Origin: Engraulis encrasicolus | Taxonomy: Eukaryota > Chordata > Actinopteri > Clupeiformes > Engraulidae | NCBI RefSeq assembly: GCF_034702125.1 | Contig: NC_085868.1 | Span: forward strand, 43,235,547-43,299,546 | DNA length: 64,000 nucleotides | Direction: 5' to 3' | In this document: positions 49,412 through 61,715 of the stretch, piece after piece | How positions within the stretch are numbered: the stretch's first letter is position 1 | Layout of the letters: each line of letters begins with the position of its first letter | Position numbers and translations under genes: made by a program | The notes under the pieces: model-generated | The model's database searches: none | Seen by the model: the letters and a program-made list of their open reading frames with translations, nothing else | What the model was told of the DNA's origin: nothing

Positions 49412-50730
49412 TGTGCGTGCGTGGGAGTTGAATGTGCTGACAAAATTGAATATTAGCACCCATTCTGGGCAATTTCCCTCCTCTAAACATCTGAGGCACC
49501 TGACAGGGTTTCCAAGAGAACTCTCAAAAACATTTGTCCTGTCAAGTGTGCTTTTCAGTCTCGAACTAAGGGCACTTTTTACTGCATGTAGGCTAAGCTA
49601 GTAATATAGTTTTTCTGACAGTGGTTAATTATCAGGATGACATGTACACATCCTATATTAACTTTGGTGTAATATGTATGTTATATTGTTAATACTTGGG
49701 CTGCATTTTACTTTGGCCATGGATAGACTCTTCTAACACGCAAACATGTTTCCTTTCGGAAAGCATTAAAGCACTTCACGTTAAAACCTCAACCCCCCTT
49801 AATCACATAAACAGGTGTGAATGGCCTAGGCCAGATTATTTATCTCTTTGGCAGAGGAGCTGATCTATATGATGCTCAATATGTCAGACTCATAATTCCA
49901 AGGCTAAATGCCAACTCATATTTATTGTAATTAGCATCTTGACTTCAATCAATGCCCTTGCAAACACCCATAATAGATCACTTGGAAAAACGAGGAACTG
50001 ATGGTGAACGTGTCCTCAAATGTAAAATATGAACACTACTAATGTCCCTTGAATGACATGATTAAGCGGGATAGCACAAATGAGTTTACATAGTGTGTTG
50101 TCTCTGCCTTAGTATTTTTTTTATACAATTTTATTTTTTACTTAGTCATGGTATCACAAACTTCACATGCTTCATAAACTGAAAAATAACATCAACCATT
50201 TCTTTTTTCTATCCAGGATTAATTAAAACAATGATATCTGTAAATATCAGAGGCCAAGTTTTAAACCATTGTGAGTGATCTGATAGGAAACCCTCATACA
50301 TAAACAAGAATAACAGCCGTCCATTCCCTTACAACCAACAAACATGAGACAAATTGAACAAACATCTACACACCAACACCCACCGTCTCATTGTCAACCC
50401 CCATACTAATCCCCCCAACATCCCCACTCCCGCTCCCGCTCCCAACCCCACCCCCACCCCACTCTAACTGTTTGTAAAGCATGCCTTAGTAAGGTCAGTT
50501 ACTCCCTTCTCCTGCTGTCCTGGGTAACTGCCCACATTACAAAATTGTATAGTTATTCACATACATTTTTAATATACCACTCTGCCTTGGTATTTAATCA
50601 TGTTTTAATTAGTGAATGATTTTATCTTGACATGTGCTTTCCTAGTAGCATGGGCAGAAGGGTTGTGAGAGGGACACAGAGAGTAAGTGTCAATGTGGGC
50701 ATGTTGCATCATGCATCTATACAAAACAAA
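49412..50730. other. No gene; possible conserved non-coding block
   Basis: 49830-50080 looks single-copy (CAGATTATTTATCTCTTTGG, TTGTAATTAGCATCTTGAC). 50395-50465 is a C-rich low-complexity part with CCCGCTCCCGCTCCC. Confidence 0.35.
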
Positions 50731-51020
50731 GGGTGAATTCCAATATCTGGACTCCTGTCCTCTCTTGCTCACTTGCCTGCTTGTGACCTCATGATGATGT
50801 CACTGACGGCAGAAAATTAATTCAATATCTTTCAAAAGCAAAATTCTAATGTAATTTCCTCATTTGCAATCTGGATGTTGAATGCAGTCCCCTAAAAGTT
50901 GTTATGGCTAGGCTGACAGCGGGAAAACTGATTTGTTTTCCCCACGGAGGCGGGGCGTCAGCAAAACGCAAGGCCTCAAGCACAAGTGGAGGACGGGAGG
51001 TCACATATTGGAAAGCACCC
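50731..51020 (+). mobile_element. MITE family M1, copy 2
   Basis: 290-bp copy with ends GGGTGAATTCCAATAT and ATATTGGAAAGCACCC, matching the copies at 5590 and 55319 along its length. CAA lies one base outside the left end and directly outside the right end, compatible with a 3-bp duplication. Confidence 0.82.
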
Positions 51021-51386
51021 CAAGTGTTAACTTCAGTTCAGGCCAGGTCAGGAAGCTCACTGCTTTCCACTAATGTCTCATTCCATTTATATTGGGATTG
51101 ATATCCCCTCAGCTGCTCATCTTTTTTCCCTAGCGATTGACCACACAGCTTCGGCTCGCCCTTTAAATTCTCAACCACATGCTGCTTGGCTTTTGCCACT
51201 CACTTCCTCCCTTGCTCTCTTGTCATGTCGCCTGGCTCTGATCATGGAGGATAAATATCTCTCCCTGTCCTGCTGGTGTGGGTCATCTGAACAGAGCCAA
51301 TCCGTCAAATGTAATTCATAGTTTACAGTAAAGAAATTTCATTCAGAATCATTCTGAATGACTAAAATGGTTCTGACAGACCTGAT
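51021..51386. other. No gene recognised
   Basis: Short unique stretch between two DNA elements; frames at 50904-51321 cross the MITE and have no domain. Confidence 0.35.
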
Positions 51387-51572
51387 CATTCATGCAGGGC
51401 CGGTTATAAGCATAGGCCGGCTAGGCGGTCGCCTAGAGCGCAATGTGAAGAAGGAGCGCCGAAATGGCGCTCTCCGATGCATAATTTTGCGATATGGAGG
51501 TTTTTTTATGAATTCGCAATCAACAAAGAGTGGCGAAAGCGCTCCTCACGGCAAAGCGCCCCTCAGCCAATA

Positions 51573-52018
51573 CTGCCCTACAATTTCAGAACGCAGTATA
51601 ATTCAAAATGCCAAACTGAGAAAAAAGGCTTTAAAGTTTCCTTTCTGTCCACGCGACTGTGTTGGAGGTAAAGTGGTGATGACACTTCCATAGAATACTT
51701 TTTTATGGTGGAAATTTATGCACAGAAGAAATCATTATACTGCGTTCTGTTGTGGTATTACTGTCTACACCAAAACCACGGTGTCAATGGAGAAGTGCAG
51801 TATAATTCACATTATACTGCGTTCTTGGCTAGTAACACGTAACCTCCTAAAACCAAAAAGCGCAGTATAATCAGTTTTTTTCGTTTTTTTTCCGAAACGG
51901 GACCAAGTTGGGCCAAAAAATTTTAACACAAGAAAAATAAGGTATTTTAAAGCCAATTTCCGGTCTAAACCCATTTTCGACCATTTTCAAGATACTGCAT
52001 TCTGATATTGTAGGGCAG
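51573..52018. mobile_element. Inverted-repeat unit with GCAGTATAAT words
   Basis: 446 bp bounded by CTGCCCTACAATTTCAGAAC and, inverted, CTGCCCTACAATATCAGAAT, continuing GCAGTAT. The word GCAGTATAAT or its inverse appears at least five times, including a perfect 10-bp hairpin GCAGTATAAT-TCAC-ATTATACTGC at 51797-51820. No clean target duplication, so it may be a separate DNA element or an internal part of the host hAT element. Confidence 0.7.
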
Positions 52019-52910
52019 CATAGTAATATCGCTTTCAACTGTCTCTGGGAAGTCTGTGAACCAATGAACAGACAGTCCTGAGAAAGGGGGCGGGACGAGT
52101 GACAGCGTGCGATCTATTTTGAATTTGGAGACTCATTCGAGAGACAGAGGGCAAGCGAAAACAGCAGTGCTCTGCTGGGTGGAGAATTGTTATGTTCTCA
52201 TTAAACCAGTCATTGCATGGTGCAGGAGTTGCAGAGGGTGTTTTGGAAGTATGTGATTTAAGCAGCAACCGTTTGTGATAATGTAAAGCCTAATAGTTAT
52301 GAGGCTACTGTTTGGAATTAGAGGGAAAAAGAGCTTTGCTTTTGATCTGAGAAATCGCTAGTTAGCATGCTAACATTAGCCAAGTATGCCAAGCAATGAA
52401 ATCCAGTAAAGTAGCTGTTAGTAGCCTACTCACTAACACCCACCTGACATCATAATACTTGCTTAGGTTGACAAGCAATGTAAAGTAAGACTGGTGCCAT
52501 GTTTGAAACAAGTTTAGCTGCCATATCTCCTTCCATCCACTTGAATGAATTACCTGCTTGTTGTAAGCTTAAAAAAACATTGTTTCCAGACCAGAATGAC
52601 ATATAGGCCTACATTAATAATGTAACAGAACCATGCACAGCATGTTTTCATGCTGAGTGATGTAGTATTGCAGACAAGTGAGGCTATTAACTATATTTTG
52701 TATATTATGAAATTCAAAAGCGTGACAGCTTTTCTCCCTTTCTCTCACCCTGTCCCTCCAGTTCAAACACATAGATAGCCCCCTCTCCTACTCACAAATG
52801 CACCACTATTTCCAGTACAGAAATGAAATTGGTTTGGAATCATAGACAGCACAAATGTGTAGCTTATTAAAATTGTTATGTTGCCATGCTTTGTGATGCT
52901 GTAGGTACTA

Positions 52911-54004
52911 CACCGCATTCCACATTATTACGCAAATGACATTTTTCGCTGTTTCCCCAAATAATCAATATAAATGACAGTCGTCATAATTTTCAAGTCA
53001 TCAGCCATTAGAGTACAATTAAAACGTTTTTGAATGAACCTTCCAATGATAACGGTATTTTTTAAAATAATAAAAAACTTAAAATGCTCTGTTCCACATT
53101 ATTACGCAAAGTAGTTTTGTAGTGTTCAAATACAAATTTCTTTCTTTGTTTCCCATTTACATCAATACAGTTGGAATTTGGTACCTTCTAAATTACATTT
53201 CAATGTTCAATACTTGATGATAAACTCTTTGTCTTAGTAACTGGAATGCTGCATTTAACATTGAAGTCAATGACAGGGCATTGCATGGGAGTTATGGAAG
53301 CCCAGATATCCTTGATGCTTTGCTCTCAGCTGTTTTTGTTTGTTTGGTCTGGTGACCCACACTTCACTCTTCAATATACCCGTAGATTTCCATGCCACGT
53401 TTAGGTGCTTTGGTGGTATCGACATTTTAACTCACCAGACATAAAACCCCATTGAAAATGAATGGGATGTTATGTCTGGTGAGTTAGAATGTCATCATCT
53501 CCAAAGCACCTAAACGTGGCATGGAAATCTACGGGTATTTTGAAGAGTGAAGTGTGGGTCACCCGACCAAACAAATAAAAACAGCTGAGAGCAAAGCATC
53601 AAGGATATCTGGGCTTCCAGAACTCCCATGCAATGCCCTGCCATTGACTTCAATGTTAAATGCAGCATTCCAGTTACAGCTTATAACAAAGTCTTGAACA
53701 TTGAAATGTATTGAAGGTACCAAATGCCAACTGTTTTGATGGGGTAGATGGGGAAAAAAAGAAAGAAATTTGGATTACAACACTACAAAACTGTTTTGTG
53801 TAATTAATTGGAACAGAGCATTTTGGGCATTTTAAGTTTTTTTATTATTTAAAAAAATACTGTTATCATTGGAAAATTCATTCAAAAACGTTTAAATTGT
53901 ACTCTAATGGCTGATGACTTGAAAAATATGACGACTGTAATTTGTATTGATTATTTGGGAAAACTGCAAAAAATGTCATTTGCGTAATAATGTGGAATGC
54001 GGTG
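52911..54004. mobile_element. Foldback element, 1.1-kb near-complete palindrome
   Basis: Flanked by TA (52909-52910, 54005-54006). Arms 52911-53453 and 53461-54004 are inverse along about 543 bp, roughly 90 percent by eye, meeting at CTCACCAGACATAA...TTATGTCTGGTGAG around a 7-base centre. Ends read CACCGCATTCCACATTATTA. The 19-mer TTCCACATTATTACGCAAA is repeated 174 bp inside the left end (52918 and 53092). No frame of 60 codons or more lies within. TA target use and CA ends fit a Tc1/mariner-type non-autonomous element. Confidence 0.9.
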
Positions 54005-54412
54005 TAGATAGGCTATCAATGCAGACCTCCTTGGTAGGCCTATTGTCTACACATGCATTTGACATGCAAATGTACTGTACCACTCTCCTGGCATTTCAAT
54101 TCCATTTTACAATTCAAACACATTGATAACCTCCCTCTCATCTGGGGTTGGGGGCACCACCACCATTACATCCAAGACACCACACAGTGAAGGTACTTTC
54201 ATGCGACTCAATCTGATGTGTTGGTCGGCTGTCCAAAAGAACCAGAAATCCATTTGATGCAAAACAGTTATTGTTCTTGATGCTATTTAGTTAAGCTTAC
54301 TACAGGTATTACTCTTGTGTTCTGTAAGGTATTAAAAAAGAGGGGGGGGGGGGCGCCAGAACTCAAACTCGCCTAGGGCGCCAAATAAGCCAGAACCGGC
54401 CCTGCATTCATG

Positions 54413-55318
54413 CGTTAGTTTGAATCCCAGGCATGACTTACCAAAGACCGCCTGGAGGTCTCGGCATGACTGTCAGCCTACTATGTGGGCCCAACAGGAC
54501 ACAATGTCTGGGAGTGCACAGGCATTTGCATAATTCACAGCTATGCTCCATTTACTCGATGTCCATTTCTTTCCCCCAATGAGAGCACAATTGAAAAGCT
54601 TATTGAGACGAAGAGGAATAATGGTGGTAGATGTGACAAGCGATGCAAATCTGTGAGGGAGACATCATCCAAAATAGCCACTCTATCCCCTTCTTTCATG
54701 CACCATCAGTGCTGACATTCTGGACAAGATGTGATCAATATTGTGATATCAACGACCATAACAGTGCATCATCTTGTAATGTAGTAATGTTTAACAAAGA
54801 CTCAATTAAATTATAATTGATGAAAGAACACATCTTCTGTGTCCATGGCTATGCCACTGGGCACCAACAAAAATCCCAGATCTTTGAGGAAGAAAATAAA
54901 AACCAGTATTAACCAATTACCATTATTTTTTTAATTATTGTTTCTGTTCTGGATCATACAACATTTCAAAGTTTCTGGTTTTGTTTCTGTTCCATGTAAA
55001 ATAGAAAACATTCCCGGCTTTCGTTTTCATTTCTTCAATCGGTTCAAAGCCCTGATACAGGCCAAACACTTGCCTGAACAATGTTAGCTGTCAAACTGTG
55101 AGCAGCTATGTGTATATGTACGTGTGTACACACGCATGCAAGGTATTGTGTGTGTCTAATCTCAAAACACATCGGAATTCTTTTCAAAATCCTTGATGTG
55201 CGGACCAAAAGAAAGTAGATGGGAGAAGAGTGATTGGCTGGAAAATGCATTGGCCGTGGTGTAGTTCGATGGCGTAGCCAGAGGACATGGTGAGCATGGG
55301 CAGTGGGTGCAATGCCAT
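54413..55318. other. No gene recognised
   Basis: The sequence after the hAT element contains a 76-residue frame (54485-54715) without domain features. No repeat partner was found for 54700-55260. Confidence 0.35.
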
Positions 55319-55613
55319 GGGTGCATCCCAATATGTGACCTTGCCTCCTCCACTTGCCTCCTCCACTTGCTTCTCGTCATGATGACATCACTGACAACAG
55401 CATTATATTTCAATATCTTGTAAAAGCTCAATTGTAAAGTCTTTTTCTCATTTGCAATTGGGATGGTGAATGAAAAACAGTCCCTCAAAAGTTGTTGTGG
55501 CGAGGCTGACAGCTGGGAAACTTTATCGTTTTCTCCACGGAGGAGGGGCCAGGAGGCGGGACGAGGAGACAAGCACAAGTGGAGGAGGCAAGGACACATA
55601 TTGGGATGCACCC
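55319..55613 (+). mobile_element. MITE family M1, copy 3
   Basis: 295 bp with the best preserved ends of the three copies, GGGTGCATCCCAATATGTG and its perfect inverse-like ACACATATTGGGATGCACCC. CCA lies one base outside the left end and directly outside the right end. CCTCCTCCACTTG is duplicated near the left end. No coding sequence. Confidence 0.87.
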
Positions 55614-57098
55614 CCAGATGGATAAAAAATGCATCCCATGTCACTCCGGATGTCCGGATTTTAATTGCATTGTGGGTGCAAGTTGTTGCTGCGAGTTCCA
55701 GCCTCAGAGAATGTTACTTCAGAGTTTGTTTACTTGAAGTGTGAACATTGTCCAGTTAACATTTGTAGTCTAATGGATTGTCCAACTTCTGGAGCCTAAA
55801 AGTCAGCTTCTGTAACCAGCCATGGCCATAACGGGGGGAAAAGATGCATTCATTACTTTGAATTTGGAAGGGTGTGACTTGATTCCACCTCATTTGAGTG
55901 GATGAGCAGGCAGTGATGGTGTCAGACTTGACGATGTGTAATTACTTGAGAGATGCCCATGGGGAGCCAAAAGATCATACCAGAGAGTATGCACAGTAGG
56001 ATACTTCAAGATTACAGAACATCCCACCTCATCTCCCATCTCTCAAGATTACTTGGAGCGTCCCAAGAATGAGCAAATGGTATAATGGGGAGAAAGAGGA
56101 GTAAGACAATTTCAAGCAGTCAAGCAAGATTAAATCTCGCTGTATTTCTTCAACAAACCATTACATCATCATCACAGTCATCCATGGAATACACATCCAT
56201 CTGATTCACACTTCTGGTCTTATGTCTGCATGGGGGCTGCAGAGCCTGTCTTATGAAAACTTCACTGTACTATGTGCTACGTACATTTGACATAGACACT
56301 GACATGCTGTGTGTCTGTCTGTGAGATGAAGAAGGACTCATTGGTCAAAGTTACTTTCATTAATAATTCTATGAGTGCATGCACATTTGCACAGGGCAAG
56401 TGAGCAAACATTTTAAGATGTTCCATCTTTAGATAAACACACAGTACTCCTACAGGTGATTACACCCAATGGCGCTAATGCTAATGGATATCCACAGTCG
56501 GCAAACAGTTTCCCCAGCATCATTAATTGCAGTCTTATCTGTTGTGGAAATTCTGCTGTGAGAAACAATAAATCCATTTCACAATTAATCACCAAAGTAA
56601 TCATAAGCTTAACCTTTGTGACATCAGCTTTGTAGCAAGGAAGATGAGGATTATTCAGCCCGTTATTCCATGCCAGTCTACTGCCTGAAACAAAGAAGCG
56701 CTATAAAAAAAAAAAAGTTATTTACAATATATTTCTGTAACATAACAACAATAAAACTAGGATCCATAAACACAATTTATGAATAGGCAAGTCACCAGAC
56801 CCAAAGACAGACACCATGACCCAAAGTCAACATGGCTATTGGATTAGCTCCACTGCCTGCACTCCCCACTCTCTCTCTCTCTGTCTTCTCGTATTTTCTG
56901 TATGCTTCTCACTACTGTAGTTCCCAGGAGACCCTAGCCCCCAGAGAGCTCCCCTTCATCCTGCTGCAGGGCTGACTGGTGGACCAAACGAGGCCTCTCT
57001 CTCCTCCAGCACCACCCACATCCTCACCCAGACCCCTTCCACCCTCTCTCTCACCCCCAATCTGACCAACCAGACACCAGAATCCGCCACTGGCTAGC
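55614..57098. other. No gene; possible conserved block and a hAT-like edge
   Basis: 56445-56615 looks single-copy (GGTGATTACACCCAATGGCG, CATCATTAATTGCAGTC, CAATTAATCACC). CCAGAATCCGCCACTGG at about 57077-57093 resembles a hAT right end without partner. Confidence 0.4.
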
Positions 57099-57106
57099 TG
57101 TATCAA

Positions 57107-57264
57107 CAGGGCTCTAAATTAACTTTTGATCATCACCAGCCAAAATGACTCGTAGGTATTAATCTTACAAGCCAAACAGACTCTCACTATTGGGTCAAAG
57201 TAGCTAGTACGTTTTATTTTCCACCAGCCAAAATTTTGGAATTAACTGTTAATTTAGAGCCCTG
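57107..57264. mobile_element. hAT-type MITE, 158 bp
   Basis: Perfect 17-bp inverted ends CAGGGCTCTAAATTAAC and GTTAATTTAGAGCCCTG. Flanks TGTATCAA (57099-57106) and TTTATCAA (57265-57272) agree at 7 of 8 positions, an 8-bp hAT duplication. CACCAGCCAAAAT occurs twice inside in direct order. Non-coding. Confidence 0.92.
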
Positions 57265-57272
57265 TTTATCAA

Positions 57273-58655
<1,383 letters not shown>

Positions 58656-58859
58656 CGTAAATGTGAATCATGCCTTCAGCAAATGGCAGAAAATATATCT
58701 GCCATTTTTAAGCCAGTTCTGGTCATTATTCTCCCAAAACTGGAAATGATTTGATTAGCGGGGGAACAGCTGTCTGCCACTTCCTCCAGCTCATCTCTGC
58801 TCTCACATCCCAAGAGGCAGCTCAGGTTTTATCTGAGTGTCTAGCTTGGACATGCATTT

Positions 58860-58957
58860 ATGCACACATGCACACACCCACACGCGCACACACACACACA
58901 CGCACAAGCGCACACGCAAACACACACACACACGCACAAGCGCGCACACACACACAC

Positions 58958-59020
<63 letters not shown>
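58860..59020 (+). repeat. Interrupted (CA)n array
   Basis: CA repeats with repeated ACGCACAAGCGC(A/G)CAC blocks at about 58899 and 58933, ending in a pure CA run. Confidence 0.96.
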
Positions 59021-59027
<7 letters not shown>

Positions 59028-59196
59028 CTCTGCCCAGAAACATCCAAAGCCTCCTCAATGATACTCCCTTAGGGGCCTGAACACTGCCAGTGGTCCACTG
59101 GACAGTTTTCACCCACGCTCTTCCCTTCACTTCCTCTCTTTTATTCAACCCTCTACTGTCCTTTCTACTACCACCCACCATACCCCCAATTCCGCC

Positions 59197-59386
59197 CAGG
59201 ACCGCTGCTAATATTTACGAGCCCCTAAGCATAACTGGCCAGGAGGCCCCCCTCATAATTAAATAGTAGCCTAATAATAATAATGTTTTTTAGTCAATCT
59301 CAATTTATGAGGCCCCAATTTTAGGGGCAAAGTGTGTGATGCCCTAAGTGCTCTGCTTACTCTGCTTATGCCTAGTGGTGGCCCTG
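59197..59386. mobile_element. hAT-type MITE, 190 bp, perfect TSD
   Basis: Perfect 8-bp duplication ATTCCGCC (59189-59196 and 59387-59394). Ends CAGGACCGCTGCTAATAT and, inverted, CAGGGCCACCACTAGGC. GAGGCCC words lie inside. Non-coding; the intact duplication suggests a fairly recent insertion. Confidence 0.92.
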
Positions 59387-59394
59387 ATTCCGCC

Positions 59395-61029
59395 CCCCCA
59401 CACACAGTGTAACCAGCCATCCAGCCAGGCTCATATTGACTTTCCTGCTCATGTGTGTCCCTCACCGCACCCATGTGAGTCCTTGTAGGTAGGCTAAGCC
59501 TATTAAACTCATTGTGGTGGATAAAAAGGTCTTTCCAGTACCGGATGGCTGGGTGAAAGGAGACAACAAACGGGCAGCTGTCTCGGGTGTCTCCTTTGAC
59601 ACACCGGAAGTTGGTCGCCTCAGTTTGTGTTATTATTATTCCTGTGACAGACCATTCTGTGTAAGACTGTATAAGAAGACCATAACTACATTTTGTGTGT
59701 GTGTGTGTGCATGTATGTGTGTGTGGCCAAAAGTAGCCACAGTACCTGTATTGTGTATCTACAGAACGAAAACTGCCAGTCAAGTGACATTACAGTAGTT
59801 AGCTAGCATTTCAGATGATGTGGCTCTGAACAATAGCCTGACCAGGTGATTTTTGCATCGAAATAGTTTACTTGGAAGCTACTGGAGTTGTTCTTCGGGC
59901 GTGAAAATGCATTTAGACCCGCAATTTAAACTCGGAGAGTCAAAGAGCGCACCCGTGACAAAAAAGGCTTTATCTCAGTTCGAATGTTGAAAAACGCTAT
60001 TTTTACCTAAACCAGTGCTCGCTTAAAGTGGAATAACTTCGAAATGGAATAAGCTAGAAACAAACCGTAAAAATATACAGACAGCTGAGTTGTTGGGCTT
60101 TCGAACAAGCCCTGACATGTGTCTGTGGGTTGAAGACAAAATATTCGGTGGCTGTTCAAAAAATGACAAAAATGATGAAATTGGCTGGGAGTCTACAGCT
60201 AAAATTCCAAAAAACGGCTGGTATTGAATGTGTTAATCAAAATGCTACTTCGGCACTTTGGATTCACACCCTTAATAAGGTTCAGCCACATGATCTAAAT
60301 GAGGAATTTTGCTTATCATGCTTTCTTTGAGTTGGCCATGTATTTATTATTATTATTTTATTTTTCAGTATCGTTCATTTTTTTTTTTTTACTTCACAAT
60401 TTAAAATGCACAACTTTGATTTGATTGTATTTATGAGTGCCCTTATTGGCTAATTGCTCTTGACCCACCCCTCACTAGTAACCAGTGCTGAGAAAGAAGG
60501 AGGGAATAATTATATTCCATGCAGTAGGCACAGTCGCAACCAAGTATAAAAATGCTTGATCAACACGAGATCTGCTTGGTCTAATAAAGGTGGATTTGAA
60601 TGCTTGGCAAACAAGTTGGACAGTTTTTTCTAACAGAATTTCCCAAGACATAAAAAAACCCCACTGCTTCCTACTTGAAGCAGCGAGTGAACTGCCTCAC
60701 AAGCATGTGGGCTACACCTGCAATTCACGTCAGATTGATGAATGCCAATCAGGGTAGATTACCGACGGCATGGAGGAGGTCTTCTGCCCAGCACTTGCTC
60801 TTGTGGTACTGCGTGGCTGCTTGACAAAACTTTTGTTCCCGTGATGGTTTAACGCCATGTGACACGACTGCGGCGCAGAGGTCACTCCCTTATGCTGCGT
60901 CGTGAACGGAAATTCTAACCAGGATGCTTCACACGGAAACAGTGAGCATGCTCACTGCCTAGCAAATTTGCTGCCTGGTTGAAAAAACAGCATCATGAAC
61001 GACCTTAGTGATACCAGTATGGTTTTACC
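59395..61029. other. No gene recognised
   Basis: Unassigned. A short GT run is at 59694-59723. 60640-61020 leads into the ribozyme-like motif at 61030 and may be the body of the same retroelement, but no frame supports it. Confidence 0.35.
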
Positions 61030-61054
61030 CTGAAGAAGACACATTGCGTCGAAA
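61030..61054 (+). ncRNA. Hammerhead-like core motif 4
   Basis: CTGAAGA, a 14-base segment whose GACAC and GCGTC can pair with one mismatch, then GAAACG. An AATAAAATAA tail and ACGTA follow; CGU could pair with the ACG of GAAACG to give a long-loop helix III. Similar to the other three motifs. Confidence 0.4.
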
Positions 61055-61495
61055 CGCTAGTCCTGCTTGCACATCAATAAAATAACAGAAAAACGTATCC
61101 TGTGTGCTCCAGTCATCCTGGGCCCAGTCTCTCTGAAGTGGGTCAACTTGTTTCCTACTGTCCACAGTGCTGGACTGGGAGCACTAAGAAGGCTATAGAG
61201 CCCCTTTCCCAAGTTCAGCCTCCCAAGGAAGATAGTGAGGGCTCTGAAACACTAGCCTGGCGACGTCATCCTATGTACTTCCACCAAAGACTTTGGCTCC
61301 GCACATTGTCTGGCGGACATTAATAATGTGTTATTTGCAGTGACATTTCATGTAGGCCTAATGACATGTTGTCGGCACATGTGAACATTGCGCTCTGGCA
61401 TATGTACGTCATTCATACATTAAACACTATGTGACTGGCAGGAGCACTGCAGCAAAGAGCAAAAAGAAAAGCTCTGCCAGGAGTGGATATAAGAT

Positions 61496-61715
61496 GCTGT
61501 TTCCATGTAGCTGGACGTGGGTATTTTTTTCTCCTTTTTAAACGCAAAATGTGGGTAAAAATAAAAACTCCATTGTAACATGTGCTTTTTAGCCCCCTAA
61601 ATGGGATATTTTTAAAGCCGGATTTTCGATAGGTGGATTTTAAAACTCTGACTACGTGGAGACAGAAGGCCAAAACCAATGCATTTTCAAAAATAGCAGA
61701 CTACATGGAAACAGC
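61496..61715 (-). mobile_element. MITE family M2, copy 2
   Basis: 220 bp with perfect 15-bp inverted ends GCTGTTTCCATGTAG and CTACATGGAAACAGC. The interior is the inverse of copy 1 at 44682-44920 (AAAACTCCATTGTAAC, TTTTTAGCCCC, GATATTTTTAAAGCC). No clear target duplication. Confidence 0.85.

Larger units (their letters stand above)
51395..54404. mobile_element. hAT-like element, 3.0 kb, hosting nested elements
   Basis: Flanked by a perfect 8-bp duplication CATTCATG (51387-51394 and 54405-54412). Ends CAGGGCCGGTTATAAGC and, inverted, CAGGGCCGGTTCTGGC, followed by GGCGGTCGCCTAGAGCGC against GGCGCCCTAGGCGAG. Within it lie an inverted-repeat unit (51573-52018) and a 1.1-kb foldback element (52911-54004); without these the hAT element is about 1.5 kb. 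No transposase frame is visible. Confidence 0.88.

Noticed and set aside
59271..59783. 170-residue minus-strand frame
   Set aside because: It crosses the end of the MITE at 59197-59386 and a microsatellite and shows no domain.
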